A stretch of 64,000 bases of DNA. Origin: Russula earlei (Eukaryota; Basidiomycota; Agaricomycetes; Russulales; Russulaceae). The stretch spans positions 1-64,000 of the forward strand of contig JAGFNK010000088.1 in assembly GCA_025769875.1 (NCBI GenBank). Reading direction: 5' to 3'. Numbering within the stretch: position 1 is the first letter of the stretch; the number at the start of each line of letters is the position of its first letter. The notes below the pieces were generated by a model. It was not told the DNA's origin and ran no database searches. It was given only the letters and a program-made list of their open reading frames with translations. The position numbers and the translations under genes were made by a program. Positions 21,790-33,853 of the stretch are shown here, piece after piece.

Positions 21790-23880
21790 GTACGTACCGA
21801 GCCTATCGACCGTTCGTCGCTCATAACCTTACTGACCTTTCGGGTACCGTGCGTGCGTCGTGATAGGCTGGACGAGGCAGGGAGGCCGCTCCGATACCTG
21901 GCACAACATTCAAAATCCAGAATGTTGGGTCCCTTTCGCGGAGCTGGGGCGATTGAGTCAACCACGAAGCATTTGAAGCCATTAGCATGCGCGCCATCAT
22001 TTTTTCTTTCTTTCGAGATCATCCCTTATCATATCATCGATCCATCATCCTTGCACTTCCCTGACAACTTCCTTCCGCGGCACATCTCTCGGTTTGCGCC
22101 TATCTGTATTCATTCGCCTTTCCTCTGTAGCATCTTTAAAAAGTTTTGCAGAACCAGCGCTTTTTTGGTCCGTTGTATGGAAATCCGACATGCCACTGGC
22201 TTGCGATACAGCGCCAGCGCCCGCAGAAGTTGAGGAATATTCTAGATGGACAGCGCAACTGAAAGCATCAAACAAGGTTATACCCCATTTTTTTGCCCGC
22301 TGACAGTTACTTGGAACCTCTTTTAGAGTTGAGGGGTCATAGCATGGGATTTAGAGGTGTGGTAATTATGCACAGGTACACGGTACGCACATCCAGATTT
22401 CCCCAAACGGGGTGTGATAATTGTCGCAGAAGAGGCAACGGTACTAGTCTTCACACGTTCATACAGCCGACGTGTGAGTTTCCTGAGAGGAGCCTAAGGT
22501 CTAGCCCTGCCCGGCACTGGCAATATCCTGGTGTAATAGAGGTAACCCCGAATACTCTCAGCGAGAGGCTTTGGGTCCAAGTTTTACTGCCATGACTACT
22601 CTGGTCACACCGCTTAACGATGGGCTCCATGCCAGTACGCACCAAGGCCATGTATATTCGAGTGCTCTCCAACCGCTGGCTCAAAGCACGATGATTTCTA
22701 TTCCAAGGAAGCTGGAAATCGCTTCTTTCCGGTCGGCGGGTGATGTCTTCCCAGGATTTGTCGAACGGGGCTGGTTCCAATCCTCGAGTCGTGACTTATT
22801 GTTGACGCCATCAACGAAGACCTTAAGGTTTGCCCTCAGGGACCTGCCACTGCCAAGGAAAACAGGCAGCGACTTATCTCAGGTCGTAGGGGTTTTGCCT
22901 TGCTGCGCACAATTGGCTCAATTGCTGACGTGAATTCTCCCAACCAGCCACTCACGGGTCTTCGAATGCTCAGCAAGGCGCTCCGTCACATCGAGGAGGG
23001 ATTAATGAGGATCCGGCATCGGGGAGGCCAGCTTCAGTGACCGCTCACGGTTATATGAACTCAAACCTCGGTCGCCCTTTGGAAAGCTCCGGAACGAAAA
23101 TCTTACTCTGGCGTGCCTTGCACAATGCCCAGTGCTTCTGCCACTTATGTTATAGGGATGAATGGTAGAGCCAGCCTCCTGTAATCGCAATCCAATACGT
23201 GGTCGTAATCAAATTTCTCGATCGCGCTCGGTTGGATCAGAAGCGTCGTCCAGGTGCCACCGGCGGGCCCTTTCTTGTCTCGCTGGCTGGATCCCTTACC
23301 CAGGGAAGGATGAGAAACGGCAACTCCGGACACTTCAAATCAACGCCCTGATAATATACGTCGTGCAATGTACATCGGCATCGGCGATCCCCAAGAGCTG
23401 GGCCAATAAGCTGGTCGGCCTCGTCTGCTTTGTCTTCTCGAGCTCGCGCTGAAGTACCCGAGCAACCGGAGCATCCCTTCTCAGCCTGCTCGACATCGGC
23501 AAGCCCCGTCGATACCGATCGTGCCTGCCGGTCTGTATACGTAACCTCCCTTCTACGTCTCTGTGGGGCACACACACACACAACAATTCTCAGCCTCCGC
23601 TCCGCTTCAGAAGAAGTTGGTCTTTGCCTTTCTCTGATAAGGATGGGCTTTTTTGCTGTGTTCCGTTTCTGTAATTTGCTGATCTCCTCCACTCTTACAC
23701 CAACCAGCCTTGGCATTGGTTCCTGATAAAAGGTTATCTAAAGCTGGTAAATTGCTTCCTGCCACCTCTGTGTGAGAATATACCTCAATGCTATTGTGTG
23801 ACCATCAAAAGGAGATTGCTGTGTCTATCCTCCCAGGGCATGGCATATGGCAGCAGGGCTCCCCCCTATTATGAGACAAT
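21790..23880. other. Region without recognised gene
   Basis: Continues the CpG-rich island. Possible C-terminal exons of the preceding gene extend to about 22000. Open frames at 22293-22933 and 23237-23726 have no recognisable domain. AT-rich repeat begins near 23740. Confidence 0.45.
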
Positions 23881-24133
23881 GTGTTGAGTACTCACTGCTA
23901 GGCCAATGCTACAGCCTGTGGGGGAAGTGAGATAGATGTTCTGGATGTTGAGAACTATAAACACCACAAGGAGAAGTTCCATCCAAAGGATAAGCCAAAG
24001 CAGAACAGCAAGGGGGACCTTGTTGAGTACTCACTGCTGGGCCAAACTACAGCCTGCAGGGGCAGTAAGTGAAAGTGAGGTAGATGTGCTGGATGTTGAG
24101 GATGATGAACCCCACAAGAAGCTCAGTCCAAAG
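23881..24133 (+). pseudogene. Relic of a tandem-peptide ORF, cut by the copia insertion
   Basis: Two degenerate units (from about 23881 and 24021) each contain GTTGAGTACTCACTGCTRGG and a coding-like stretch VDVLDVE-(D/N)-x-(E/K)-x-HK. The sequence after the copia element (29955-30003, KDEPK...GGLEDV) continues the same unit with KDKPKQNSKGDLVE as its counterpart. Probably an old repetitive protein segment of a transposon or host gene. Not identified. Confidence 0.4.
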
Positions 24134-24518
24134 TGTTGCGCAGCATAGAGCGCAGCTAACAGGCCAAGCAACCCACCTTAGAGGTTGTGCTAATGCTCAA
24201 GTGATATTGGGGTGTAGAGTGATGTGTATACTCATCTACAAGTATGGTATTTATACCTCTATGACCCAGGGCTGTTCCTAAGTCCAAAAGAGGTGACTAC
24301 AGGTGTCCACTATATCGCGCATTAAGTGACGCGTGATGTGGAAACGTTCTAGACGCAGCATAAGGCTGCATCTTGTGATAGATAGCGTAGTATGCGTAAC
24401 CCTATTGCCATAAGCGCATATACTAAAGTTCTGTCTAACACGTAACATCTATGAGCGGATCTTGAACCTTGTGTGAAGGTCTTCGCCTTCTTTGATCCGT
24501 TCGGGTTCCGGTTCAACA
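24134..24518 (-). repeat. Copia 3' LTR
   Basis: 385 bp, the 3' LTR of the minus-strand element. Differences from the other LTR include GCGTAGTATG against GCATATTATG and GGTTCCGG against GGTTCTGG. Confidence 0.93.
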
Positions 24519-24567
24519 CTCCCCCTTGCTAAGTGCATCGGTAGATGCCGTGAGCATTTTCCCACAT

Positions 24568-27500
24568 TCAGGGGTAGAACGTTAGTCCTAGTTGCTCCCT
24601 GAATTTGAGGAACTTGACGCGACCAAGGTTCTTGGTGAACATGTCGGCTGGGTTGTTAGCCCCTTCAATAAAGAATAGCTCCACCTGTTTATTTTGTATG
24701 ACTTCACGAATGAAGTGATAGCGCAAATCAATGTGTTTGATGCACTTTTCTTGCACAGGGTTGGAGGCTAAGAATATTGAGCCTTGGTTATCACCGAACA
24801 GTGGGATGGGAGCAAGATTGATGCCAAGTTCTGTTAGTAAGGATTTAATCCAAACTAACTGTCTGCTCATGTCAGAGAGCGACATGTACTCAGCTTCAGT
24901 GGAGGAGAGCGTGACTGTTTTCTGTGCTCGTGAGTTCCACGAAAATATTGCTCCAGCCAGGTTCACCATATAGCCTGTAGTGGACTTCCGATTAGTCGGA
25001 TCAGAAGCCCAGTCAGAGTCAGCATATGCCATTAGGCCGCCATTAGATGGTCCATCATAGACCAAGGCATAATTGGCGGTTCCCAAGAGGTATCGGCAAA
25101 TATAGAATGCACAATTTAAATGGTCCTCTGAGGGATTGGCAGCATGTTGTGACAACTTAGTGACAGCAAAGGCTATGTCTGGACGCGTTCCAAGCATTAT
25201 GTATAGGAGTGATCCTATAACCTGCTGGAATTTTGACCGCAAGGCTGGGTCAGCAGCGGAAGTGTTGGGAGAGGGGTGATAGCCCTCTGGTAGTGGAGTA
25301 GGAGCAGGGTTTGCATTAAGCAAGTCGAAACGCTGCAGCACTTTCTGTAAATATTCAGTCTGGTCCAGATGTATCTGGCCTGACTTGCGTTGAATGCGCA
25401 TGCGTAGAAATTCTTGGGCATCGCCCAGATCTCGACATTCTCAGAGCTTCATGAAGTGCTCCTTTGTTTTATTGATTTGTTTTTTGTCTGCTCCAAAGAA
25501 GAGCACATCATCAACATAGACGATGGCTATGATGCTCTTGTCTTTACTAACAAAGAGTCCAGAGTCAGACATAAGGCGAATAAGGCCGAGCGAGGCCATG
25601 GACTTGTCAAGGGCTTTCCACCAAGCAAGTGCCGCTTGCTTGAGTCCATATATTGCGCGTTTAAGGCGCATGACTTTGCGCTCTTGGCCTTTTATTTTGA
25701 CTGCTCCATATAGAGCTCTTCATCGAGCTCACCATAGAGAAAGGCAGTCTTGACGTCTAGTCCGCTAATGTGCCAGTTTTTGAGTGCTGCGAGCGCAATC
25801 ATCAGGCGGACTGTCTCAAACCGTACCACGGGTGAGAATATTTCGTCATAGTCAATGCCTTCTACTTGGGAGAAGCCTTTGGCGACTAGTCTGGCTTTTT
25901 TATGACCATCAGACTTAAGGTCGAATACCCATCTATTTTTAATTATCTTGCGATCCTTGGGAGGATCGACTAGTTCGAAGACTTTGCGTCTGCGGAGGGA
26001 TTCCAACTCCTCGTGACAAGCATCTTTCCACTCCTTTTGGAGTTCACTTGGCATTCACAGAATGTCCCTAAAGGTCCATTCGCGAATTTTCGCAGTATCA
26101 GGTGCATCTGAACTTAGTGGAACTGCTTGGGCGAGCAGATAGTTCAGAAATTTGACTCCCCCTTCCCTAGCTAGATGTAGAATGTCTTCTACCTCATCCT
26201 CAGAGGCTTGCGGCGGTTGATCGTCAAGGATGACAGGAGGGTAAGGGCCTGGGGCGGCCGATCCTGACGTACTACCCTCACCGGAGCTACCGGGTTGGTT
26301 TTCTGTCATTGTTCTCCATGTGCGTGTGCGCCGAACGTCTTTTTCCACTTCTGTGGGGTGTCTGCGTTCACCATAGACGTTGTCTGGATGGGTAGGTACT
26401 TTCCTCAACCGCTGAGACCTTCGAAGAGGTACAGGCTCTTCAACGGGAGGAGGGGACGGTGTAGGAGGGACAGGCGTTTGCTCGCGTTCCTCTTCTTGTG
26501 GCGCCTGTATAGGCTGCTCATCGTCCTCACTTTTAATTGTAGGGAATGGGTCGTCAACACCAGGAATGGTGTCTTCGACAGGTTGTTGCGGTAGTTCCTC
26601 ATGCGGTTCATTAATCCGCGTGGTACCTTTAGTGCGCGCTTTGTCGCATTTGGGGTACAGGGTCTCATCGTATAGGGCGGTAGCATTTGTGTAAAGCATA
26701 TTATTAGGAAGCCTCATAAAGAGTGAGGCTTTGATCCCCTCAGTGTGACCAAGGTAGATCATAAGCTCGCTTTTAGGCGAAAGCTTGTTGACTCGACACT
26801 TTTCTGGTATGTGCACATATGCACCGCAACCAAATACTCTGAGGTGTGAGATATCAGGGACCTCGTTCTTTAGGACTTCGTAGGGTGTACGCCATTGAAG
26901 GCATCTGGCAGGTGTCCTATTGTAACAGTGTGTCCCATGATTCACTGCAAATTCCCACCAGGAGGGAGGTAGACAAGCTTCAAGGCGCATTGCCTGAGCT
27001 TTTTCCATTACAGTGCGCATAAAGCGCTCTGCGCGTCCATTCTGTTGTGGAGTGTATGGGGCACTTTGCAGGGTTTTAATTCCTTCGTCCTTCAGGACGT
27101 TATCAAAGGCCTCGGACTTGTACTCTCCACCAGCATCGGACATCCACTCTTTGATTCCTGCTTTGTATTGGTTTTTCACCATAGCAAGGAATTGCTTGAC
27201 GGCCATTATGGTCGACTTTTTATTTTTTAAGAGTGTGATCCATGCATAGGAGGAATAATCGTCAATGAAGCTGATGAAATATTTGTACTTATGATACGAC
27301 TTCACAGGGAAACTCTTAAGGTCCGAGTGGATACGCTCGAACGGTGCGGAAGCACGAGTTTCAGAAGGGGGGTGCGCAGATGCAGGCATTTTGCCTTGCG
27401 CGCAGCCAGGACATACCGGCTGTTCCTGAGGGATTTTCAGGTCTTCAGGGAGACCCTTGGTATGTGTCTTAGCACGTGTTACAACATCCTTAGATGGGTG

Positions 27501-28534
27501 GCCAAGGCATCGGTGTATGACATCATAATCTACCGCGTAGATAAGAGAATGCGCTTGCGCGCTTTCAATTGAGGCGTCTAACCAATATGTGGTTTGACCC
27601 AGGAATAAGGGGTAAGAGGACAGGATTATATGTCCGTCCTCTCGTAGGGAAATATGATTTCTATTCCCTAATGCATGCATCCCTTGTTGTAAAAACTCCC
27701 CCATAGATAATATCTGAGTGTTAATTTTCGGAATATAGAGAACAGGAGAAATGCGCGTGACAACTGTTTTAGAGTTGACAGTGTGCCGAAGCAACACAGC
27801 GCCTTTGCCTTCCACATATATAGTGTTATCGGCAGTTTTAACAGGGGATCTTTTGTGCGGCAAAGCCGGTGTATACTCTATAAAGTCTTTTATTTCAAAG
27901 GTGAAGTGTGTGGACGCGCCAGAGTCTAGGAGCCATAAGGATCCCATTTTACTCAAGTCGTGCTTTCCTCTACATCTCGAACAATTTTTGTTACATTCAC
28001 TTTGAAGGGAAGTAGTCCCTTCGCTAATTTGTACATCATATGATACAAGCGAACATTTATTAGACATATCTAGCCCGCTTTGGGGCTGGGGAGATGCTAA
28101 TAGGTTCTTTAGCGAGTGAAAGGAGAGAGGAAGGTGCACGCACGCTTCGTTATCTTCGGGGTTGCTGCCCCAATCAAGCGCTTCATCCGACGGAGTTGGA
28201 GCACGCTCAGGGGTGGCAGCACCTTCTGGGATACCATCATATATGTCGAATAAATCCGACATATTTGTTTGCGCGAAGTCGCCATCATCCTGGTCCATGG
28301 GCTCAGGGATGGGCGACGGAAGTTTGACTGCACTTGTCGAGGCAGCGGATTGAGTTGAGATCCGCTGCTCGAGGGTCTTGACTGTCTGTATAGTGGGAGT
28401 TACCCCAAGATCGTCAGCAAGATCAAGCGCTTTGTTTAAGGCCTTGTAAGGGCCGTGAGTGCGTTTGCGAGGGTCAGTCGCAGTCGGGACGGTACGTTGT
28501 TGGATCCCCGAAGGACCCAGATGGGCGATGGTGG
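24568..28534 (-). pseudogene. pol: Copia Pol (PR, IN, RT, RNase H), interrupted
   Basis: Protease LLDSGASTHFT at about 27914, then GAG-pre-integrase zinc motif (HRCLGHPS ... CPGCAQGK). The integrase core has its triad in HSDLK, SDAGGEY and NGRAER. RT follows with YVDDVLFFG near 25500, then RNase H with ADSDWASD and SSTEAEYMSL, ending TKNLGRVKF. Defects on the minus strand: TGA at 26055-26057 directly before a further in-frame stretch starting MPSELQKEW, a small deletion and frame change near 25690-25705 just before KIKGQERK, and TGA at 25441-25443 before ECRDLGDA. A frame change also separates Gag from Pol at about 28530. Catalytic residues themselves are intact. Confidence 0.92.
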
Positions 28535-29401
28535 GAGTGGAAGTGTGGCAACGTCCGCAATGTGGGAGTGTCTGGGACCATGGCTGCTATCAGCCTTCTC
28601 CTTGCCTTTCCCTTTTCCTTTGCCGCCGCGCTTGCCGCGCTGGCGCTTATCCTTATCTTCATCGCGCTTGGGCTTATTGCCCTGCTGCTGATTAGAGAAG
28701 GAGGGGTCACCGTGCTTGCGCTTGACAGCTGAAAGCTTCTGCGCGCTGTGCTTCTTGTTTGTACCACGATTGATCTCAGTTTGATATTGAGAGACAATAG
28801 CCTCTCGCACGTGTTTTGGACTAAGATTGTCTAGTTCATAATTCTGAGTGACGATGTGGACAAGCATTTCCCATTTCGAGGGAATAGCTGCAAGCATGAT
28901 GAGTGCCTGTAAGGCGTCAGGAATGATAAGGGAGGATGTGGTGAGGCGCTGGAACGCAGCGTGTATCCGATCCATTTGAGGGCCAGGATGCTGGCTCGGG
29001 TTAATGCAAATGGAGATGGCTTCTTTAAAGTCCTTATAGATGCTGGTGGTAGTCGCCGTTCCATAGAGGGTATCAAGGCGATTCCAGATTGTCTCAGCGT
29101 TATCCAAAGACGTAAGATCTTGTTGGATCGCGATGCTCGATCTAAGGACCATATGACCGACTGCCATATCATTTCCTTTGTTCCATTCTTTCACAGCTGC
29201 CAGAGCGACAGCCTGGGCAGCAATCTCTTCGGGAAGAGGCGCCTGAGGAAGGGCAGGGATGGTAGGCAGTTCAAAAGTGCCATTGCAATAACCCCACAGT
29301 CCAATGGACATGAGGTAGGCTTTCATAGCCTTTGACCAAATACCATAGTTTGCTCCATCGAGGATGGGGACAACTGGGGCAGAGGGTTGAGACGATGACA
29401 T
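28436..29401 (-). pseudogene. gag: Copia Gag (UBN2-type)
   Basis: Capsid-type protein of copia elements. The N-terminus has the copia Gag pattern LDGANYGIWSKAMKAYL, followed by W-rich helices (TIWNRLDTLYG), MLAAIPSKWE and HVREAIVSQYQTE. A Lys/Gly-rich basic tail (GKRGGKGKGKGKEK) takes the place of a clear zinc knuckle. After about 28530 the frame is probably wrong and the true protein continues into the Pol frame. Start ATG at 29401 lies about 157 nt inside the 5' LTR. Confidence 0.85.
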
Positions 29402-29557
29402 TGTAGCTGTTAGAAGAGGGCTTAGAGGTCGTCAGTAAGAGTATTTGTATTAAACAAGCCGACATAGTCTCCCCATAGGGTAGACTAGCTCGCCGCAGCA
29501 TGCAGGCTTCAGGGATGCTTCGCCATTGTTGCAGCCGATGAAGGCGCATGGCTTGCA

Positions 29558-29569
29558 GGGCCCATAACC
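29558..29569 (-). promoter_or_regulatory. Copia primer binding site (initiator tRNA-Met anticodon loop)
   Basis: On the minus strand the primer site GGTTATGGGCCC starts at the first base after the 5' LTR. Its complement GGGCCCATAACC is the anticodon stem-loop of eukaryotic initiator tRNA-Met, including anticodon CAT. Copia of Drosophila likewise uses an internal half-molecule of this tRNA. Confidence 0.88.
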
Positions 29570-29954
29570 TGTTGCGCAGCATAGAGCACAGCTAACAGGC
29601 CAAGCAACCCACCTTAGAGGTTGTGCTAATGCTCAAGTGATATTGGGGTGTAGAGCGATGTGTATACTCGTCTACAAGTATGGTATTTATACCTCTATGA
29701 CCCAGGGCTGTTCCTAAGTCCAAAAGAGGTGACTACAGGTGTCCACTATATCGCGCATTAAGTGACGCGTGATGTGGAAACGTTCTAGACGCAGCATAAG
29801 GCTGCATCTTGTGATAGATAGCATATTATGCGTAACCCTATTGCCATAAGCGCATATACTAAAGTTCTGTCTAACACGTAACATCTATGAGCGGATCTTG
29901 AACCTTGTGTGAAGGTCTTCGCCTTCTTTGATCCGTTCGGGTTCTGGTTCAACA
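29570..29954 (-). repeat. Copia 5' LTR
   Basis: 385 bp 5' LTR of the minus-strand element, directly followed by the CAAAG duplication at 29955-29959. Confidence 0.93.
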
Positions 29955-30475
29955 CAAAGGATGAGCCAAAGGTAAACAGGAATGGGGGCCTGGAGGATGT
30001 CAGTGTCAAGACACATACTGCTGATCCCTAGGACTCAGGATCAGGTGGGCAAGGGTCAGAACAGATGATAGGCAGCATAACATGCATTGAACAAGAGGAT
30101 GAGCCAAATGATGAGGAGGTATAAGGTGGGGACTGGTACATGTTGCAAGAGGCAGAGGTGAAGGTTGGATGCCAGTGCAGTGAAGGGGCTTTAGACAAGG
30201 TAGTCGTCAAAGAGTACCTTAGGAGTGAGGGAAGTCTTTAAACAGAGCAGTTGTGGGGGAGTACCCTGGAAGATGAGAGTATCACAAATGGACAGTCTGA
30301 CGACTGCCATGCTACATTGGGGCTTATATACTAGTTACAAGTCTGAGTACAAACTACAGAAAATAACTCAGACTCTTTGGACTGCTCCAATTGGATTCTA
30401 GGGGCATAAACCTGTTGAGTCAGACCTATAGGTGACTCAGGACAATTAGGGAGACTGTGGAGCAATGACATCATT

Positions 30476-31813
30476 TGTCACCAACTGGGGGTGGTGTCAC
30501 TGACAATCTGTTTGCATGCGAGATGAATGTAAGGGAGTCGAGCAAGACAATGAGTTCTCATAAAAATTGGGGTTCTTGGTGACAACACGGCAAGGGCTAG
30601 TGTACCATGGAATGGGGAAACTACTGATAAGTCTTCACATCCAGAGGACTTAGTGGTATTGAAGTTTTCAGACAGCAAGCTCAAAGGCTTGATGTCAAGA
30701 CACATACTGCTGATCACTGAGGACTCAGGAGCAGGTTGGCAAAGGTCGGAACAGACAGTACATGGCGTAAACAGCGTTGAACAGAAGGATGAGCCAAATG
30801 ATGAGGAGGTACCAGATGGGGACTGGTACGTGTTGTAAGAGACAGAGGCAAAGGCTAGAAGCCAGTGTAGTGAGGGGCTTTAGACAAGGCAGTCATTGAA
30901 GAGTACCTTGAAGATGAGGAGGGGACTGTAGACAAAGCGGTTGCTGAGGAGTACTTTGGAAGGAGAGTATCACAAATGGACAGTCTGACAACTGCCATGC
31001 TACATTGGGGCTTATATACTGTGTACATGGTCAATTACAAAGAACAGGAACTATTCTAGACTCTTTGGTACTGTCCAATAGGGTTGTAGAGACATAAACT
31101 TGCTTGTGTCAGGTTTAGGGCTTACTGAGCGTATTACTGATCATTGTGGAGTGATGACATCATTATGATGTCACTGTGGAGCACTTGGAGAGCAGATGAG
31201 GTCAGTGTAGAGTTGCTCAGTCAGCCATGATGTCATTGGAGTTAAATGATGTCAAATGAGTTATGCAACAAGTTGTAGGAGTTCATGCCACTGTTTCTGG
31301 TTCTTGGTGGCTGAGTGGCCATGTGGCTGCCACACAATGATTACCTGATTAGGAAATGGGTGCCTAGTCGTGTCATAGTGTCTTTGCAACAGCAATATCT
31401 TGTACCTGCATGAGGAGTAGCCCAAGAAACAGAAGTGGATTGGCCATGCAAAGTGAGAGGGGTCTCTCTTGAGTGAAATGGGATAATATATGGCCAGGAC
31501 TTGGCCTTGGTTTGTAACACTTGAGGGCAGATGGGTCCTGAGGCATAAACCAGTGGAATTCACAGGAGAACAAGCCTAAGGCTTGTTCTCTTCGACAGGA
31601 CAACTTATACTTATATACACTTGGATACCATATCAAATAGTACCTGCATGATACAATGAGTCATATATGAGGTGATTGGGGGTTGGGCATGAGGAACAGT
31701 CATTGTAAGCATGAGTCATATAAATGAGTCACTAAACATGAGCTGAGTGTGAGGTATGTCCAGGTAGGCTATCCCAGTTGCCAGTCCAGTCTGAGGCACC
31801 TGGTTCTGTGACA
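30476..31813 (-). repeat. Solo LTR-D with nested LTR-A, TSD TCATT
   Basis: An LTR-D copy of about 506 bp (without the nested insert) on the minus strand, flanked by TCATT at 30471-30475 and 31814-31818. Plus-strand ends are TGTCACCAACTGGGGG and GGTTCTGTGACA. Family D is the LTR of the chromovirus whose 3' end lies at 48.7-51.6 kb. Confidence 0.92.
30693..31519 (-). repeat. Solo LTR-A nested in LTR-D, TSD CTTGA
   Basis: 827 bp LTR-A with perfect CTTGA repeats at 30688-30692 and 31520-31524. It is the innermost insertion of a three-level nest and so the youngest of the three. Confidence 0.93.
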
Positions 31814-32162
31814 TCATTTGTGGAGTGCTTGGTGAGTGTATGATGTCATAGTGGAGTTGCTTGGTCAGCCATGATGTCAGTGGAGCTTCATGACATCATA
31901 CAGATTGTTCTAGGATGTCTAAGAGTCCTTCCAATGTTTTGGGAATCTGTGGCTGAGTGGCCATGTGGCTGGCACATGGTGGATTACCCAAATAGGGAGG
32001 GGGCATCCAAGTGAGCCACAGGGACTTGGAGGATGATGATGTATGCTTGTAGAAGGGAGTGGTCATTGGAAACAGAAGTGGATAGACAATGCAAAGTGAG
32101 AAAGGCTTCTTTGGAATGTGATAGAACAATACATGGCCATGTTCTGGCCTTGGTTCACAACA

Positions 32163-32720
32163 TTCATCCCCACTTCATGGATTTGTTGCTCCTGCAATGG
32201 GTTTGGGGTTCTTTATTTCTTTGAATAAGGGAGCTGAGTCATTGGAATGGTTTGCATATAAAAAATTGAAGTCTGTTTGTTCATGGTGGATTTCTTTGGG
32301 CTCTGTTGTTCATCCTAGGGATGGCTGTGGTTGACTGGGTGCAGGTGATCACAGGGGGTCTTTGAAAAGTTCTTTGGTAACAGGGATAGAGGTAATTGTC
32401 AATAGACATCATGTTGTGTGTTAAAGTTAGGGGTTACCCCTAGTGGGAATTGTTTCAAGCACTTTCATATATTTCTGGTGAAAGTCTTTGACTAGTAGTT
32501 GCGCTCTAGACAGGTTAGATGCAGGTTCCCAATTATTTTCTGCAGTGGTGTATCCTTTCCATTTATTGCCATTTTCAGCACACTTGGCAGAGCTTGAATT
32601 CCACCCAAATCAGCGCAGAAAACCCCCTCAAATGTGTGGGATAAATATCTCCCTCAAAACACCTTCAATTAATATAAAACCCATTGTCCCTGAATCGCCT
32701 GAATGAGGGCTAGGTAGCCC
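32163..32720 (-). pseudogene. Pol C-terminus of a relic chromovirus (chromodomain)
   Basis: On the minus strand, about 32575-32470 reads WKGYTTAENNWEPASNL followed by RAQLLVKDFHQKY, the second half of a chromodomain. The first half is frame-disrupted. Only about 300 bp separate it from the polypurine tract at 32163, so this element had no room for a long third ORF, unlike H, G and D. CpG-poor and full of stops. Confidence 0.7.
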
Positions 32721-33853
32721 CATTGTTTTCATGAGATTTGAGTGAGAATTGGTGGAGCTGGACTCAATCCACCTCCACATGTGTATTAGATGAATTACAA
32801 CTCAAAATTGTGGTCTATATCTATTATTTTGCCCTGATGTTGTACCCATGGGCTGTCTTGAGGCAGCCCCATAGTGTTCTTGACTGAAGCACCAAAGAGG
32901 AGGCGCACCTAGTGGGAATGTGAGAATGTGTTTGTTCATTCAACTGCACTCAGGTTCACACAGATGATAAGAGGTCAACAGGGCAACTTTATTCAAGATG
33001 GTAGCATATACAGGTGGGAACTAAGGCTAAGGGACAGGAAAAGCACAAAAGACAGGCATATGAAAGGAAATCTAGATGTGAGAAGAGGACCAAAGCTGGA
33101 CAATGTGAGGTATTGAGTCATGGTCTCCAGTGGCTGTGGTAGTGGCATGTGGCAATTTGTGAAGGATGGCCAAGGCCAGGTGTGGTGACAAGGGGTGTGG
33201 TCGAGTCACAATGCAAGGGGGAGATGATGCAAAGGAGAGGCTGGAGGGGGGATAGGGAGAGTGCTGGTGGGTAGTTGCTTGGGCGCTGATGGCACTGCCA
33301 AATGCGATTGCAGGTGGGATGATTGGAGGGATTGGATGGCAGATGCAAGGTAGAGGAGTGAGGGGGTGTGGATGTGGAAAGGGAGAGGGAAGATGGCAGC
33401 AGGCTGGGAAATGGATGCATAGGTGGCGTGCAGATCTCTGACTAACAAAATGAGAGACTAGTAAAAGGGGAGAAAAAGCATACTGAAACATACAGTAGCA
33501 ACACCGTCTGATGGCAACAAAGATGGCGGCATGGTATGGGGCTCTTCGGTGGTGCATGGTGAAGGCAGGGGTGTTGAGGGCAAGGGTATGTGGTGGTTGA
33601 TGGGGGTGAGGTGGCATGCTGGTGGCGATGATGATGATGCAAGGACAAAGAGGAGATGGCATGAAAGGAATATGCACATATGTACTCTTGTAAGCAATTT
33701 GTGGCCAGCCATATAGATGTGTGGGGTGAGTCGACATTGAGGCCATGCTGAGATGCAAGGGAAGCAAAGGCAGAGGCAACGAATCAAGAGATGACGGAGG
33801 TGGTGTTGGATATACAATCTGTCATATAGATTAATCCACTTCACTGTACCCAA
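32721..33853. other. CpG-poor relic DNA, no gene supported
   Basis: AT-rich to 32920. A G-rich, low-complexity block then follows to 33830 whose reverse complement is pyrimidine-rich and encodes only Pro/His/Ser-rich strings (open frame 33072-33779 on the minus strand). Its makeup resembles the repeat F relics. I see no conserved domain. Confidence 0.45.

Larger units (their letters stand above)
24134..29954 (-). mobile_element. Complete but inactivated Ty1/copia element
   Basis: A 5,821 bp element on the minus strand with 385 bp LTRs at 24134-24518 and 29570-29954, and a perfect direct repeat CAAAG (24129-24133 and 29955-29959). The LTRs differ at about six positions (roughly 1.6 percent by eye). 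Domain order is Gag, protease, integrase, RT, RNase H, the copia order. Coding is interrupted by stops and small shifts, so it depends on other copies. Confidence 0.96.
30004..32162 (-). repeat. LTR-A' split by a D LTR, 3' LTR of a relic chromovirus
   Basis: Positions 30004-30475 and 31814-32162 form one minus-strand LTR of an A-like subfamily (termini TGTCAAGACAC and GGTTCACAACA as read on the plus strand). On the minus strand the purine-rich stretch AAGTGGGGATGAA immediately precedes it (32163-32175), as a polypurine tract should, with a decayed chromodomain about 300 bp further upstream. It is therefore read as the 3' LTR of that element. No clear target duplication. Confidence 0.8.

Noticed and set aside
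23564..23583. CA-rich microsatellite and nearby open frames as a gene
   Set aside because: Short simple repeat with unrelated overlapping frames on both strands and no motif.
33072..33779. 235-codon minus-strand open frame
   Set aside because: Pro/His/Ser-rich low complexity with several overlapping frames of the same kind, in CpG-depleted repeat DNA. No motif.
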